Shown in pieces: positions 1 through 8,085 of a stretch of 30,842 nucleotides of DNA. The position numbers and the translations under genes are program-made. This stretch comes from an uncultured Oscillospiraceae bacterium (GTDB lineage Bacteria; Bacillota; Clostridia; Oscillospirales; Oscillospiraceae). The stretch spans positions 1-30,842 of the forward strand of contig CAAEKI010000102.1 of the NCBI GenBank assembly GCA_900756495.1, in the 5' to 3' direction. Position 1 is the first letter of the stretch, and every line of letters starts with the position of its first letter. A model generated the notes under the pieces. That model did not search any database and was not told the origin of the DNA. It saw only the letters and a program-made list of their open reading frames with translations.

Positions 1-1087
1 CCAGCGCCCGCCGTGCGGTGCCGGGCATGGCGTCCAGCGAGATGAAGTAGCCGCCGGTGGGCCTCGTCCATTGGGCGATGTCCAGCGGGGCCAGCTGCTC
101 CAGCGCCGTCAGCACCGCCCGGAACTTGGGGGCCAGCACGGCGGCGTGGCGCTGCATCAGCGCCAGCGTATGGCTGCGGTCCTTCAGATAGCGCACATGT
201 CGCAGCTGGTTGATCTTATCATAGCCGATGGTCTGCACGCCGATGAGGGACAACATATGGGCCATATTGGCCTCGCTGCACGCCATCACCGCCACCCCTG
301 CGCCTGGGAAGGTGATCTTGCTGGTAGAGGCGAACTCATAGACCATGTCGCCGTTTCCGGCCTGCCGGCACAGGCTCAGGATATCCGGGAAGGGGACGAA
401 CTCCCCCTCCAGCTCATGGATACAGTAGGCATTGTCCCACATCAGCATGAAGTCCGGGGCGGCGGGCCTCATAGCCGCCAGCCGCCGCACTGTCTCTGCC
501 GAGTAAATAATCCCCTGGGGATTGGAGTACTTGGGAACGTTCCACATTCCCTTCACCGCCGGGTCCTGTACCAGCCGCTCCACCATGTCCATGTCCGGCC
601 CCTCCTCCGTCATGGGTACGGTGATCAGTTCCATGCCGAAGGACTGGCAGATGCGGAAGTGGCGGTCATAGCCCGGTGCAGGGCAGAGCCACTTCACCGT
701 CTCCAGCTTGCCCCACGGCTTCTCGCTGTGGAGCATCCCATGGGTATACGCCTTGGAGATAGCGTCGTACATCAGCTGCAAGCTGGCGTTGCCGCCGACG
801 AACACCTGCTCCGCCCGGCAGCCCAGTATCTCGGCAAACAGCGCCCGTGCCTCCGGGATGCCCGCCAGCTCGCCATAGTTCCGGGTGTCCAGCCCACCCG
901 CCAGATAGTCCTCCGGTCGGGTCAGCTGCGCCATCTCCCGTGTCACCATGTCCAGCTGCTCCGTGCCGGGCTTACCACGGGCCATGTTCAGCTTCAGGCC
1001 CAGTGCCTTCTGTGCCTCATAGGCCTTTCGCACGGCGGCGTATTCCTCCCGCCGCTGGTCGGCGGTCATATCCTCATATCGTTTCAT
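1..1087 (-). CDS. MocR-type class I/II aminotransferase (3' end outside window)
   Basis: The minus-strand frame is open from an ATG at 1087 to the left edge, giving 362 residues without a stop, so the C-terminus is missing. The protein begins MKRYEDMTADQRREEY and contains the PLP-lysine segment STSKITFPG, preceded by the cofactor-ring stretch MWDNAYCIHELEG. This arrangement fits the PLP fold-type I aminotransferases of the Aminotran_MocR family, often annotated as putative aspartate aminotransferases. An AAAGGAG ribosome site lies 6 bases before the ATG. It is the last gene of a cluster with the nitrilase and Smr genes; the 31-base gap to the nitrilase gene suggests cotranscription. The amino-group donor cannot be told from sequence. 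A transaminase next to an omega-amidase-like nitrilase could hint at linked 2-oxo-acid amide metabolism, but that is inference. Confidence 0.85.
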   Translation of the reverse strand, partial: MKRYEDMTADQRREEYAAVRKAYEAQKALGLKLNMARGKPGTEQLDMVTREMAQLTRPEDYLAGGLDTRNYGELAGIPEARALFAEILGCRAEQVFVGGNASLQLMYDAISKAYTHGMLHSEKPWGKLETVKWLCPAPGYDRHFRICQSFGMELITVPMTEEGPDMDMVERLVQDPAVKGMWNVPKYSNPQGIIYSAETVRRLAAMRPAAPDFMLMWDNAYCIHELEGEFVPFPDILSLCRQAGNGDMVYEFASTSKITFPGAGVAVMACSEANMAHMLSLIGVQTIGYDKINQLRHVRYLKDRSHTLALMQRHAAVLAPKFRAVLTALEQLAPLDIAQWTRPTGGYFISLDAMPGTARRAL

Positions 1088-1118
1088 ATTCTCGCTCCTT
1101 TCAGGAAAGTCTATTCTC

Positions 1119-1943
1119 TTACCGTACCTCGTACAGATCCGTTCTCCGGGCCGACAGAATGGGCAGCTGACGGCGGATGGCATCGATGCGGGAGAGCTCC
1201 AGCTCCGTCACGGCGACCTCCTCCCCCGTGCCGCACTGGTGAACGATGCCGCCCCACGGCTCACAGACCATGGAGTGGCCCCACGCCACATAGCTGCCGC
1301 TCTCGTCACGGGCCGGGGCGGTACCCACGGTGAACAGCTGGTTATCCACCGCCCGCTGCCGCAGCAGCAGCTCCCAGTGGGCGGGGCCGGTGGTCATGTT
1401 GAAGGCCGCCGGGGCCAGGATCATCCGGGCGCCCCGCAGGGTCATCACCCGGCAAAGCTCCTCGAACCGCAGGTCAAAGCACACGCACAGCCCCACCCTG
1501 CCCCACGGGGTATCCAGCAGCGTGATGTCGTTTCCGGGGGCGAAGGTGTCGGACTCCATGAAGTACTGTCCCCCCTCCACGTTGACGTCGAAGAGGTGTA
1601 TCTTCCGGTGCCGGGCCGCCTGCCGCCCTTGATCGTCGTAGACGTAACAGGTGTTGTAAAGCCTCTCCCCCTCCCGCTCCGGGATGGTGCCGCCCACGAT
1701 CCAGATGCCCAGCTCCCGGCTCAGCGCCGACAGGGCCTGCTGGGCCGGGCCGCCCTGCTCCTCGCTGTTGGGACGGAACATCTCGTTTTCATAGGGGCAG
1801 CAGAACATCTCCGGCAGCATCACCAGCTGCGCCCCCTGCTCCGCCGCCCGGCGGAGCAGGGCACAGGCCCGGCGGAGGTTCTCCGCCTTGTCCCGGCCTA
1901 CCATCAGCTGAACCTGCCCCAGCTTCAGCGTCATACTGTCCAT
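1119..1943 (-). CDS. Carbon-nitrogen hydrolase (nitrilase superfamily, omega-amidase-like)
   Basis: This 274-residue protein has the complete Glu-Lys-Cys triad of the nitrilase superfamily: Glu45 in LPEMF, Lys114 in RKIHLFD and Cys155 in GLCVCFDLRF. Length and motif spacing match the Nit2/omega-amidase and deaminated-glutathione-amidase branch, soluble enzymes that hydrolyse the amide of small omega-amidated acids. The exact substrate is not readable. The start at 1943 follows AAGGAAGGGGG by six bases; a second Met at residue 4 is an alternative. It lies between the Smr gene (15-base gap) and the aminotransferase gene. In many organisms omega-amidases act after glutamine transaminases, so the neighbouring aminotransferase may be a functional partner, though this is only suggested by adjacency. 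Confidence 0.9.
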   Translation of the reverse strand: MDSMTLKLGQVQLMVGRDKAENLRRACALLRRAAEQGAQLVMLPEMFCCPYENEMFRPNSEEQGGPAQQALSALSRELGIWIVGGTIPEREGERLYNTCYVYDDQGRQAARHRKIHLFDVNVEGGQYFMESDTFAPGNDITLLDTPWGRVGLCVCFDLRFEELCRVMTLRGARMILAPAAFNMTTGPAHWELLLRQRAVDNQLFTVGTAPARDESGSYVAWGHSMVCEPWGGIVHQCGTGEEVAVTELELSRIDAIRRQLPILSARRTDLYEVR

Positions 1944-1958
1944 ATGTGACCCCCTTCC

Positions 1959-2201
1959 TTAAAACTCCCGCAGCACCAGCTCCGTCACGCCGGGACCTGC
2001 CGCCTCCAGCCGCAGCACCTGCGGGTGTCTGCCGTATTCCCGGCGCACCAGCTCCCGCAGGGCCGTGCCGCCGTGGTGTCCGTGGATGACCCGGATGCGA
2101 TAGGTGCCGGGCCGCACCCGGCGCAGGGCGGCGTCCAGCGTCACCCGTGCCTGATATTCGTTTTTCCCGTGAAGATCGATCTCCCAGATCCCTGCGTACA
2201 T
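1959..2201 (-). CDS. Stand-alone Smr-domain protein
   Basis: An 80-residue protein made of a single Smr (small MutS-related) domain. The family motifs are visible: IDLHG near residues 8-12 and IHGHHGGTALR near the middle, the counterpart of the usual HGxGxGxLR loop. Smr domains are nucleases or nucleic-acid binding modules, found alone or at the C-terminus of MutS2; in some bacteria stand-alone forms act on stalled ribosomes or branched DNA. No MutS part is attached. AGGAGG sits seven bases before the ATG. It is the first gene of the minus-strand cluster and lies directly downstream of the promoter at 2231-2259. Confidence 0.85.
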   Translation of the reverse strand: MYAGIWEIDLHGKNEYQARVTLDAALRRVRPGTYRIRVIHGHHGGTALRELVRREYGRHPQVLRLEAAGPGVTELVLREF

Positions 2202-2230
2202 CCCGTGGCCTCCTGCTTCAGTATGCTGCT

Positions 2231-2259
2231 ATTGTACGGCAAAGCCGTTGAACTTTCAA
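2231..2259 (-). promoter_or_regulatory. Sigma-A promoter of the Smr/amidase/aminotransferase cluster
   Basis: Read on the minus strand, TTGAAA (2259-2254) is followed after exactly 17 bases by TACAAT (2236-2231). The Smr start codon lies 30 bases beyond the -10 box with a good ribosome site between. The -35 box directly abuts the -35 box of the plus-strand promoter. Confidence 0.75.
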
Positions 2260-2276
2260 CCGCTTTCTGCTATGAT
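2248..2276 (+). promoter_or_regulatory. Sigma-A promoter of the VanZ-like/phosphoesterase/nfo operon
   Basis: TTGAAC (2248-2253) and TATGAT (2271-2276) are separated by 17 bases. This also shows that upstream start codons at 2248 and 2272 cannot be used for the VanZ-like gene, since they lie inside the promoter. The predicted leader is about 70 bases. Confidence 0.75.
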
Positions 2277-2352
2277 AAGGAAAGAAAGCGTGTTTTCGCC
2301 GCTCTCGACGCTGCGGCGCTTTTGCCGCCGCTGTGATGCGAAAGGAATGTCT

Positions 2353-2922
2353 ATGAAAAAATATCAGAAGCAGCTGCTCTCCCTGTTAGCCGGAGCCGTT
2401 CTGGGATATCTGGTATATTACTTTTTTCTGATAAACACACTATCGTTGTTCTTCACGACCGGGCTGCTGAGTATCGTCTCTTCCGCCCTGTTCCTGCTCC
2501 TGTCCATCGTTGGCTGTGCCGCCATCATCTATCTGCTTCTGGAAAAACGGGTCAGTAGGTGGATGCTGGTGCTGCTGAGCGTCACCTACTTCATAGCGCT
2601 GTTCATCATCCTGTTCTGCCGCCACCGGGTGGGGCGCATCGCCATTCTGGATCCGTTGGTGGGGCTCTCGCAGCTGGGAGACTGGGAGATGCTGATGCAG
2701 AGCCTGCTGAACCTCCTGATGTTCCTGCCCATGGGCTTTTTCTTCCGGAACCGGAAGCCATGGCAGGTGCTGCTGGGGGCATTGGGCATCTCGCTCTTCA
2801 TCGAGGGGATGCAGTACCTCACCATGCGGGGGATGTTCGACACGCTGGATATCCTTCTGTACATTCTGGGCATCAGTCTGGGAGCGCTGCTGTTCCGGCT
2901 GCTGCGCCTGAAAATCGAGTAA
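2353..2922 (+). CDS. VanZ-like family membrane protein
   Basis: A 189-residue membrane protein with about five to six hydrophobic segments. The VanZ-like core is seen in [12 protein letters not shown], and in [18 protein letters not shown], which carries the conserved E-x-x-Q and acidic residues of the family. VanZ of Tn1546 gives low-level teicoplanin resistance by an unclear mechanism, but most chromosomal homologues have unknown roles at the envelope. I place the start at 2353 because AAAGGA ends six bases before it; an ATG at 2347 is too close to the ribosome site. It is the first gene of a four-gene operon, followed 15 bases later by the phosphoesterase gene. Confidence 0.8.
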   Translation: MKKYQKQLLSLLAGAVLGYLVYYFFLINTLSLFFTTGLLSIVSSALFLLLSIVGCAAIIYLLLEKRVSRWMLVLLSVTYFIALFIILFCRHRVGRIAILDPLVGLSQLGDWEMLMQSLLNLLMFLPMGFFFRNRKPWQVLLGALGISLFIEGMQYLTMRGMFDTLDILLYILGISLGALLFRLLRLKIE

Positions 2923-2937
2923 CCAAAGGAGCATTTC

Positions 2938-3414
2938 ATGGAGATTCTGGTTCTTTCCGATTCCCACGGCAAGGTGGATCACATGGTTCGGGCCGTGGAG
3001 CAGTTCCACCCCCGGCAGGTGCTGCATCTGGGGGACTGCGTCCGGGACGCTCAGGCGCTGGAGCGGCAATTCCCCCAGCTGCCGGTGACCATGGTTCCCG
3101 GCAACTGCGACTGGGGTCAGACCGGAGAGCCGGAGCGCCTGCTGGAGATCGATGGCGTCCGCATCCTCATGCTGCACGGACACACCCGCCACGTCAAGTC
3201 CTCCCCTATGGCTGCTGTCTACGCCGCCAAGGAGTACGGGGCCGACGTGCTGCTGTTCGGCCACACCCACGTCCCTCTGGTGGACTACGACGGCACCCTG
3301 TGGGTGATGAATCCCGGCGCCGCCGGGGACTACACCCGTCCCACCTGTGGTCTTCTCACCATCCGGGAGGGGATCGTCACCTGCTCCGTGCAGAATATTT
3401 CTCTGGGGAGGTAA
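2938..3414 (+). CDS. YfcE/MJ0936-type metallophosphoesterase
   Basis: A 158-residue calcineurin-like phosphoesterase. All metal-binding positions of the family are present: Asp8 and His10 (SDSHG), Asp33 (HLGDC), Asn56 (PGNCD), His80 (LHGH), and His109 and His111 (GHTH). Length and motifs match the YfcE/MJ0936 group of cytosolic phosphodiesterases, which act on generic phosphodiester substrates in vitro; the physiological substrate is usually unknown. AAAGGAG precedes the ATG. It lies 15 bases after the VanZ-like gene and 5 bases before the endonuclease IV gene, so all are very likely cotranscribed. Confidence 0.9.
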   Translation: MEILVLSDSHGKVDHMVRAVEQFHPRQVLHLGDCVRDAQALERQFPQLPVTMVPGNCDWGQTGEPERLLEIDGVRILMLHGHTRHVKSSPMAAVYAAKEYGADVLLFGHTHVPLVDYDGTLWVMNPGAAGDYTRPTCGLLTIREGIVTCSVQNISLGR

Positions 3415-3419
3415 GCATC

Positions 3420-4256
3420 ATGCGCTATATCGGCTGTCATCTCTCCTCCTCGGCGGGCTTTGCCGCCATGGGACGGACGGCGCTGTCCATCGGTGCCAAC
3501 ACCTTTCAGTTCTTCACCCGCAACCCACGGGGCAGCCGGGCCAAGCCCGTGGACCCGACGGACGTAACCGCCTATCTGGCGCTGGCGGCGAAGGCGGGGC
3601 TGGGGACCATTCTGGCCCACGCCCCCTATACCATCAACCCCTGCTCCAAGGATGAGCGTACCAGAGAGTTCGCCCGGCTGACGCTGGCCGATGACCTGCG
3701 GCGGATGGAATATCTGCCGGGGAATCTCTATAACTTCCACCCCGGCAGCCACACCGGTCAGGGGCTGGAGACCGGCATCACCCAGATCGCAGACACCCTC
3801 AACGCCATCCTCACTCCGGAAGTACACACCACCATCCTGCTGGAGACCATGTCCGGCAAGGGAACGGAGGTGGGCAGCCGCTTCGAGGAGCTGCGGGAGA
3901 TTCTGGACCGGGTGACGCTGACGGAGCAGATGGGAGTCTGCCTGGATACCTGCCACGTCTCCGACGCCGGATACGACGTGGCCGGGGACTTGGATGGCGT
4001 CCTGACGGAGTTTGACCGGATCGTCGGCCTACACCGTCTGAAGGCTCTCCACCTGAACGACAGCCTGAACCCCGTGGGCGCCCACAAGGATCGCCACGCC
4101 CGCATCGGGGAGGGTACACTGGGAACGGAGACCTTCCGCCGCATCGTGAACCACCCGGCCCTCCGTCGGCTTCCCATGCTGCTGGAGACACCCAACGAGC
4201 TGCCGGGCTACGCCGCCGAAATCGCCCTGCTGCGAGGCTTCGAGGAGGCGGAGTAA
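3420..4256 (+). CDS. nfo: Endonuclease IV family apurinic/apyrimidinic endonuclease
   Basis: A 278-residue TIM-barrel protein with all nine metal ligands of endonuclease IV: His67, His107, Glu142, Asp176, His179, His211, Asp224, His226 and Glu256, in motifs such as [20 protein letters not shown] and DRHARIGEG. The enzyme cuts the backbone 5' of abasic sites in base excision repair. The start at 3420 follows GGGGAGG by about six bases and gives the family's usual length; an open frame upstream only reads through the phosphoesterase gene in another frame. The stop overlaps the next start by one base (TAATG), indicating translational coupling. Confidence 0.93.
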   Translation: MRYIGCHLSSSAGFAAMGRTALSIGANTFQFFTRNPRGSRAKPVDPTDVTAYLALAAKAGLGTILAHAPYTINPCSKDERTREFARLTLADDLRRMEYLPGNLYNFHPGSHTGQGLETGITQIADTLNAILTPEVHTTILLETMSGKGTEVGSRFEELREILDRVTLTEQMGVCLDTCHVSDAGYDVAGDLDGVLTEFDRIVGLHRLKALHLNDSLNPVGAHKDRHARIGEGTLGTETFRRIVNHPALRRLPMLLETPNELPGYAAEIALLRGFEEAE

Positions 4257-4909
4257 TGGTACTGCGACTGTCTGCGTGGGGTATTTTCCTGCTGGGTGCG
4301 GTGGGTCTGCTGATCCACTCCACCCTGCTGCAAACGGGACACATCCGTGCCGGGATGTTCTGCTTTTACACCAATCTCAGCAACCTTCTGGTGCTGGTGT
4401 ATGAGCTGGCGCTGGCCATTGCCGCCGGCTTTCCCCACAGCGCCGCCCTGCGTCTGCTGACGGGCAGTACCCTCAGCTTCTCCATGGCGTTGTGCATCCT
4501 CGTGACCCATCTGGTATATCAGTTCGTTCTGGTGCCGGACGCCAAGCGAAATGGCAAGCGCTTTGCCGACTTCGGTGCCAGCTTCGGCAACCTCTGTGTC
4601 CATTATCTGACACCCCTGCTGGTGGTAGCCCAGTGGCTGCTGCTGGCAGATAAATCCTCCCTCGGCTGGCGCAGCGCCCTATGGTGGTTGACGCTGCCGC
4701 TGGCCTACTTCGCCTTTGCCATGCTCCGGGGCCGCAGCGGCAAACCCATCGGCCACACCCATCTGGTGTATCCCTACCCGTTTCTGGACCTGCCCCGGCT
4801 GGGCTGGCGGAAATTCACCGGATATGTGATGGGGATGCTGCTGAGCTTCTTTCTGCTGGGCTATGGCATGATGTGGCTGGGCCGGCTGGTAGGAACGCCT
4901 CTGGCATGA
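4256..4909 (+). CDS. Pr6Pr family membrane protein
   Basis: A 217-residue integral membrane protein with about six hydrophobic segments. FYTNLSNLLV near residue 40, a following TM with a His, and YPYPFLDLPRLGWRK near the C-terminus are typical of the Pr6Pr group of the FAR-17a/AIG1-like superfamily. No biochemical role is established for the bacterial members. It is the last gene of the operon; its start overlaps the nfo stop codon and a strong terminator follows at once. Confidence 0.75.
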   Translation: MVLRLSAWGIFLLGAVGLLIHSTLLQTGHIRAGMFCFYTNLSNLLVLVYELALAIAAGFPHSAALRLLTGSTLSFSMALCILVTHLVYQFVLVPDAKRNGKRFADFGASFGNLCVHYLTPLLVVAQWLLLADKSSLGWRSALWWLTLPLAYFAFAMLRGRSGKPIGHTHLVYPYPFLDLPRLGWRKFTGYVMGMLLSFFLLGYGMMWLGRLVGTPLA

Positions 4910-4915
4910 AAAAGA

Positions 4916-4954
4916 GGACAGGGACAAGCCGTTTCGCTTGTCCCTGTCCTTTTC
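4916..4954. terminator. Bidirectional intrinsic terminator between converging operons
   Basis: A perfect 14-bp stem, GGACAGGGACAAGC with its complement at 4936-4949, and a six-base loop. T-rich tails lie on both sides: TTTTC on the plus strand, and A-rich DNA before the stem that becomes T-rich on the minus strand. It serves both the operon ending at 4909 and the YgiQ gene ending at 4959. Confidence 0.9.
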
Positions 4955-4958
4955 TATG

Positions 4959-6989
4959 TCACTTCTTCCGCTTCTTGGCAAAAGCAGCTTTCTTGGCCGG
5001 GGACATCTTCCCCTTCTGGCCGGAAGCCGCTCCGCCATTGCGGCGGGACGCATCAGGCCGCTTACCGTCTCTATGCTCCGGATGTCCTCCGTGATGCACC
5101 TCCCGGCGGAGATTTCCCTCTCCGCCGTGCTGTCCGGGGCGCCGCTTTTCCCCGGAGGGCTGCTGCTCCGGCTGCTTGCCGAAGTACTTCTCCCCCTTCT
5201 GGGGTCGAATGAGGCACTCCGGCGTATAGCCGATGAGATCGGTGCGGCCTGCCTTCTCCAGTGCCTCTATGACAAGCCCCCGCAGCTCTGGCCGCTTCCA
5301 CTGGAGCAACGCCCGCTGAAGGGCCTTTTCATGGGGGTCACGGGCCACATACACCGGCGTCATATCCCGTGGATCGATGCCGGTATAGTACATACAGGTG
5401 GAAAGGGTGCCGGGGGTGGGATAGAAGTCCTGCACCTGCTGGGGCTGGTGGCCGGTGCGGTGCAGAAACTCCGCCAGCCGGACGGAATCCTCCAGCGTGC
5501 AGCCGGGGTGAGAGGACATGAGGTACGGCACCAGATACTGCTGCTTGCCCTCCTTCTCGTTGAGCTTCTGATACTGCCGCCAGAATCGCTCAAACACGTC
5601 GAAGTGGGGCTTTCCCATATAGTCCAGCACCGAGGCCACGCAGTGCTCCGGGGCCACCTTCAGCTGTCCGCTGATGTGGTAGTCCACCAGTTCCCGGAAA
5701 AAATCCTGATTTTTGTCCTGCAAAAGATAATCGTAGCGAATACCGCTGCGGACGAACACCTTCTTCACGCCATCCACCCGCCGCAGGCGCTGCAAAAGCG
5801 CCGTATACTCCGAGTGGTCGGCGTCCAGATTCCTGCACGGCTCCGGGGCCAGACAGCTGCGGCCCTTGCACATCCCCCGCCGCTTCTGCTGGGCGCAGGA
5901 GGTGTGGCGGAAGTTGGCGGAGGGGCCTCCCACATCGTGGATATAGCCCTTGAACTTCGGGTCCTGCGTCAGCAACTCCGCCTCCCGCACCACGGACTCG
6001 ATGGAGCGGGAGGTGACCATGCGCCCCTGATGAAAGGCCAGTGCGCAGAAGTTGCAGCCGCCGAAGCAGCCCCGGTTGTGGGTGATGGAGAAGCGCACCT
6101 CCTCGATGGCGGGAACCTCCTCCCGATACATGGGGTGAACCTCCCGGACATAGGGCAGGTCGTACAGGGCATCCAGTGCCTCCCGGCTCAGTGGACGGGC
6201 CGGCGGATTCACCACCAGCACCCGGCCCTGACAGGGCTGCAGCACGGCGCACCCCCGGATGGGATCGTGCTCGTCGTACTGGATCTTGGTGGCTCTGGCG
6301 TAGGCCGTCTTGTCGGCGCACACCTCCTCATAGGAGGGACAGGCCACCGGATGAAAGCCGCTGCCCTCTCCGGTGGGTGCAATGTAGGCGGTGCCGGGGA
6401 TGTCGGTGATCTCACGGGGCGGCACCTTTCTGGATAGCCTCCGGGCGATCTCACGGGTGGCCGCCTCCCCCATGCCGTAGACCAGCAGGTCCGCCGGGGC
6501 ATCAAAGAGGATGCTGCGGCGCACCTTGTCGTCCCAGTAGTCATAGTGGGCAAAGCGCCGCAGGGACGCCTCCAGTCCCCCGATGACGATGGGGATATCG
6601 GGAAAGGCCTCTCTGGCCCGGTTGGCATAGACGATGGTGGGCCGATCCGGTCGATACCCCATTTTTCCGCCGGGGGAGTACAGATCTCTGTCCCGCCGCC
6701 GCTTGGCCACGGTGTAGTGGGCCACCATGGAGTCCAGATTGCCTCCGCCGATGAGTACCCCATAGCGGGGTCTGCCCATGGCCCGGAAGGCCTCGGCGTC
6801 GTGCCAGTCCGGCTGAGCCAGAATGGCCACCCGATAGCCCTCCCCCTCCAGCATCCGAGCAATGAGGGTGGTGCCGAAGCTGGGATGGTCGATATAGGCG
6901 TCCGCCGTCACCACCAGAAAATCATAGTAATACCAGTCCCGCTGGAGCATCTCCTCCCGGCTCACTGGCAAAAATTCCGTGCCACGCAT
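4959..6989 (-). CDS. YgiQ family radical SAM protein
   Basis: A 676-residue protein of the YgiQ (UPF0313) radical SAM family. Cys308, Cys312 and Cys315 in CFGGCNFC form the [4Fe-4S] cluster motif CxxxCxxC. The N-terminal region has a B12-binding-like Rossmann segment (GGGNLDSMV, GGLEASLRRFAHYDYWDDKVR) and the C-terminal half the conserved QDFYPTPGTLSTCMYYTG. The substrate of this family is unknown. The last roughly 70 residues are a Lys/Gly/Arg-rich tail ending AKKAAFAKKRKK, probably disordered and nucleic-acid or ribosome seeking; such tails vary within the family. AAAGGAG lies before the ATG. It is third in a minus-strand cluster. Confidence 0.92.
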   Translation of the reverse strand: MRGTEFLPVSREEMLQRDWYYYDFLVVTADAYIDHPSFGTTLIARMLEGEGYRVAILAQPDWHDAEAFRAMGRPRYGVLIGGGNLDSMVAHYTVAKRRRDRDLYSPGGKMGYRPDRPTIVYANRAREAFPDIPIVIGGLEASLRRFAHYDYWDDKVRRSILFDAPADLLVYGMGEAATREIARRLSRKVPPREITDIPGTAYIAPTGEGSGFHPVACPSYEEVCADKTAYARATKIQYDEHDPIRGCAVLQPCQGRVLVVNPPARPLSREALDALYDLPYVREVHPMYREEVPAIEEVRFSITHNRGCFGGCNFCALAFHQGRMVTSRSIESVVREAELLTQDPKFKGYIHDVGGPSANFRHTSCAQQKRRGMCKGRSCLAPEPCRNLDADHSEYTALLQRLRRVDGVKKVFVRSGIRYDYLLQDKNQDFFRELVDYHISGQLKVAPEHCVASVLDYMGKPHFDVFERFWRQYQKLNEKEGKQQYLVPYLMSSHPGCTLEDSVRLAEFLHRTGHQPQQVQDFYPTPGTLSTCMYYTGIDPRDMTPVYVARDPHEKALQRALLQWKRPELRGLVIEALEKAGRTDLIGYTPECLIRPQKGEKYFGKQPEQQPSGEKRRPGQHGGEGNLRREVHHGGHPEHRDGKRPDASRRNGGAASGQKGKMSPAKKAAFAKKRKK

Positions 6990-7013
6990 GGGTCACCTTC
7001 TCCTTTCCGCCCC

Positions 7014-8060
7014 TCACAGGGGGATATGGGCGTCCAGCACCCGTGGCGTGATGTTCTTCTCCATAACGTCGCCCCCCACCGGGGAAAAGCCCAGCTTCTC
7101 CCAGAAGCTCCGCTGCCGGTCATCGCCGCACCTCAGGCGCAGGCGCAGCAGGCCCATGTGGCGGCAGCGCTGGATGATCTGTCCCAGGGGCTGGATGCCC
7201 TGATCCCGGCCCTGCCACTGGGGCAGCAGGCCGTACCAGCCGATCTCCCCCACGCCCTCCTCCGGGCGGGGCAGCAGCTGATAAGCGCCGATCAGCTCAT
7301 CGCAGAAGCGGACGGCCACGCCTTCGCCGCCGGTGGGAACGCCCAACTGCTGCCGCTCCTCCTCCGTCAGCGGGGCATACAGTTGGCCCATCTCCTGAAC
7401 CCCCTTCTGCCGCCACCACTTCTGCTTGGCCAGCGTAGAAAGCCCTGCCTGTACCAGATGGCTGTTGTCATCCCGGTACAGCACCCGGATGTCATCGCCC
7501 TCCGCCTCCAGCCGGGCCACGGAGGTGTTGTCTCCGAAGGGCGTGTCCCCGATCTCCAGCAGGCTCAGGCCCTGCAGGGTTCCCAGCACGATCCGCATGG
7601 CGGCGCCGTGGGAGAAAATGGCCACCGTCTGGCCGTCATGCTGCCGGGCCACCCGCCGCAGGGCCGGGAGGTAGCGATCCAGCACCTGCTGGGCCGTCTC
7701 GCTGCCGGGGACCTGCCAGCGATCCAGCCGGTGGTTGAAATCATGGTGGGACTGGGGGTACTTCCGCAGCAGCTCATACCAACAGTGCTCCTCCCACTCC
7801 CCCATGCAGATCTCCCGGAAGGCAGGATCCGGGTGCAGCTGCAGCCCCTTGGGCAGATAGATGGACTGGGCTGTGGTGCGGGTGCGGATCAGGTCGCTGG
7901 CGTACACGGCATCCACCGGCACGTCCCGAAAGCGCTCCGCCAGCGCCCGGATCTGGCGGCAGCCCCGATCATCGGTGATGCAGCTGTTATAGTGTCCGTG
8001 GGCAATGCGATAGAGGTTGCCCTCCGCCTCGGCGTGGCGGACAAGATAAATCGTCGTCAT
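7014..8060 (-). CDS. Histidine phosphatase-GNAT acetyltransferase fusion
   Basis: A 348-residue two-domain protein. Residues 1 to about 200 are a histidine phosphatase (phosphoglycerate mutase-like) domain: the RHAEAEGN motif with catalytic His9, the acid loop FREICMGEWEE, and the second His in FSHGAAMR. Residues from about 220 on form a GNAT domain; IGWYGLLPQWQGRDQGIQ carries the acetyl-CoA loop (Q-x-x-G-x-G/A type) and FWEKLGFSPV the closing strand. Such fusions occur in Clostridia, but neither substrate is known. The start follows AAAGGAG. It lies 25 bases after the OMP-decarboxylase-like gene and 24 bases before the YgiQ gene, so the three are probably one transcript. Confidence 0.85.
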   Translation of the reverse strand: MTTIYLVRHAEAEGNLYRIAHGHYNSCITDDRGCRQIRALAERFRDVPVDAVYASDLIRTRTTAQSIYLPKGLQLHPDPAFREICMGEWEEHCWYELLRKYPQSHHDFNHRLDRWQVPGSETAQQVLDRYLPALRRVARQHDGQTVAIFSHGAAMRIVLGTLQGLSLLEIGDTPFGDNTSVARLEAEGDDIRVLYRDDNSHLVQAGLSTLAKQKWWRQKGVQEMGQLYAPLTEEERQQLGVPTGGEGVAVRFCDELIGAYQLLPRPEEGVGEIGWYGLLPQWQGRDQGIQPLGQIIQRCRHMGLLRLRLRCGDDRQRSFWEKLGFSPVGGDVMEKNITPRVLDAHIPL

Positions 8061-8085
8061 AGCTTCTCCTTTGTGGGTATCCGGG

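Noticed and set aside
2248..2352. Longer N-terminus for the VanZ-like protein from a TTG at 2248 or ATG at 2272
   Set aside because: These codons lie in the -35 and -10 boxes of a well-spaced promoter; the ribosome site fits ATG 2353.
2559..3419. Extension of endonuclease IV by almost 290 residues upstream
   Set aside because: The extension reads through the VanZ-like and phosphoesterase genes in another frame and is Gly/Pro/Arg/His-rich; the family length fits a start at 3420.
4938..6437. Long plus-strand open frame opposite the YgiQ gene
   Set aside because: A GC-rich antisense shadow; the minus strand encodes a clear YgiQ protein with the radical SAM motif.
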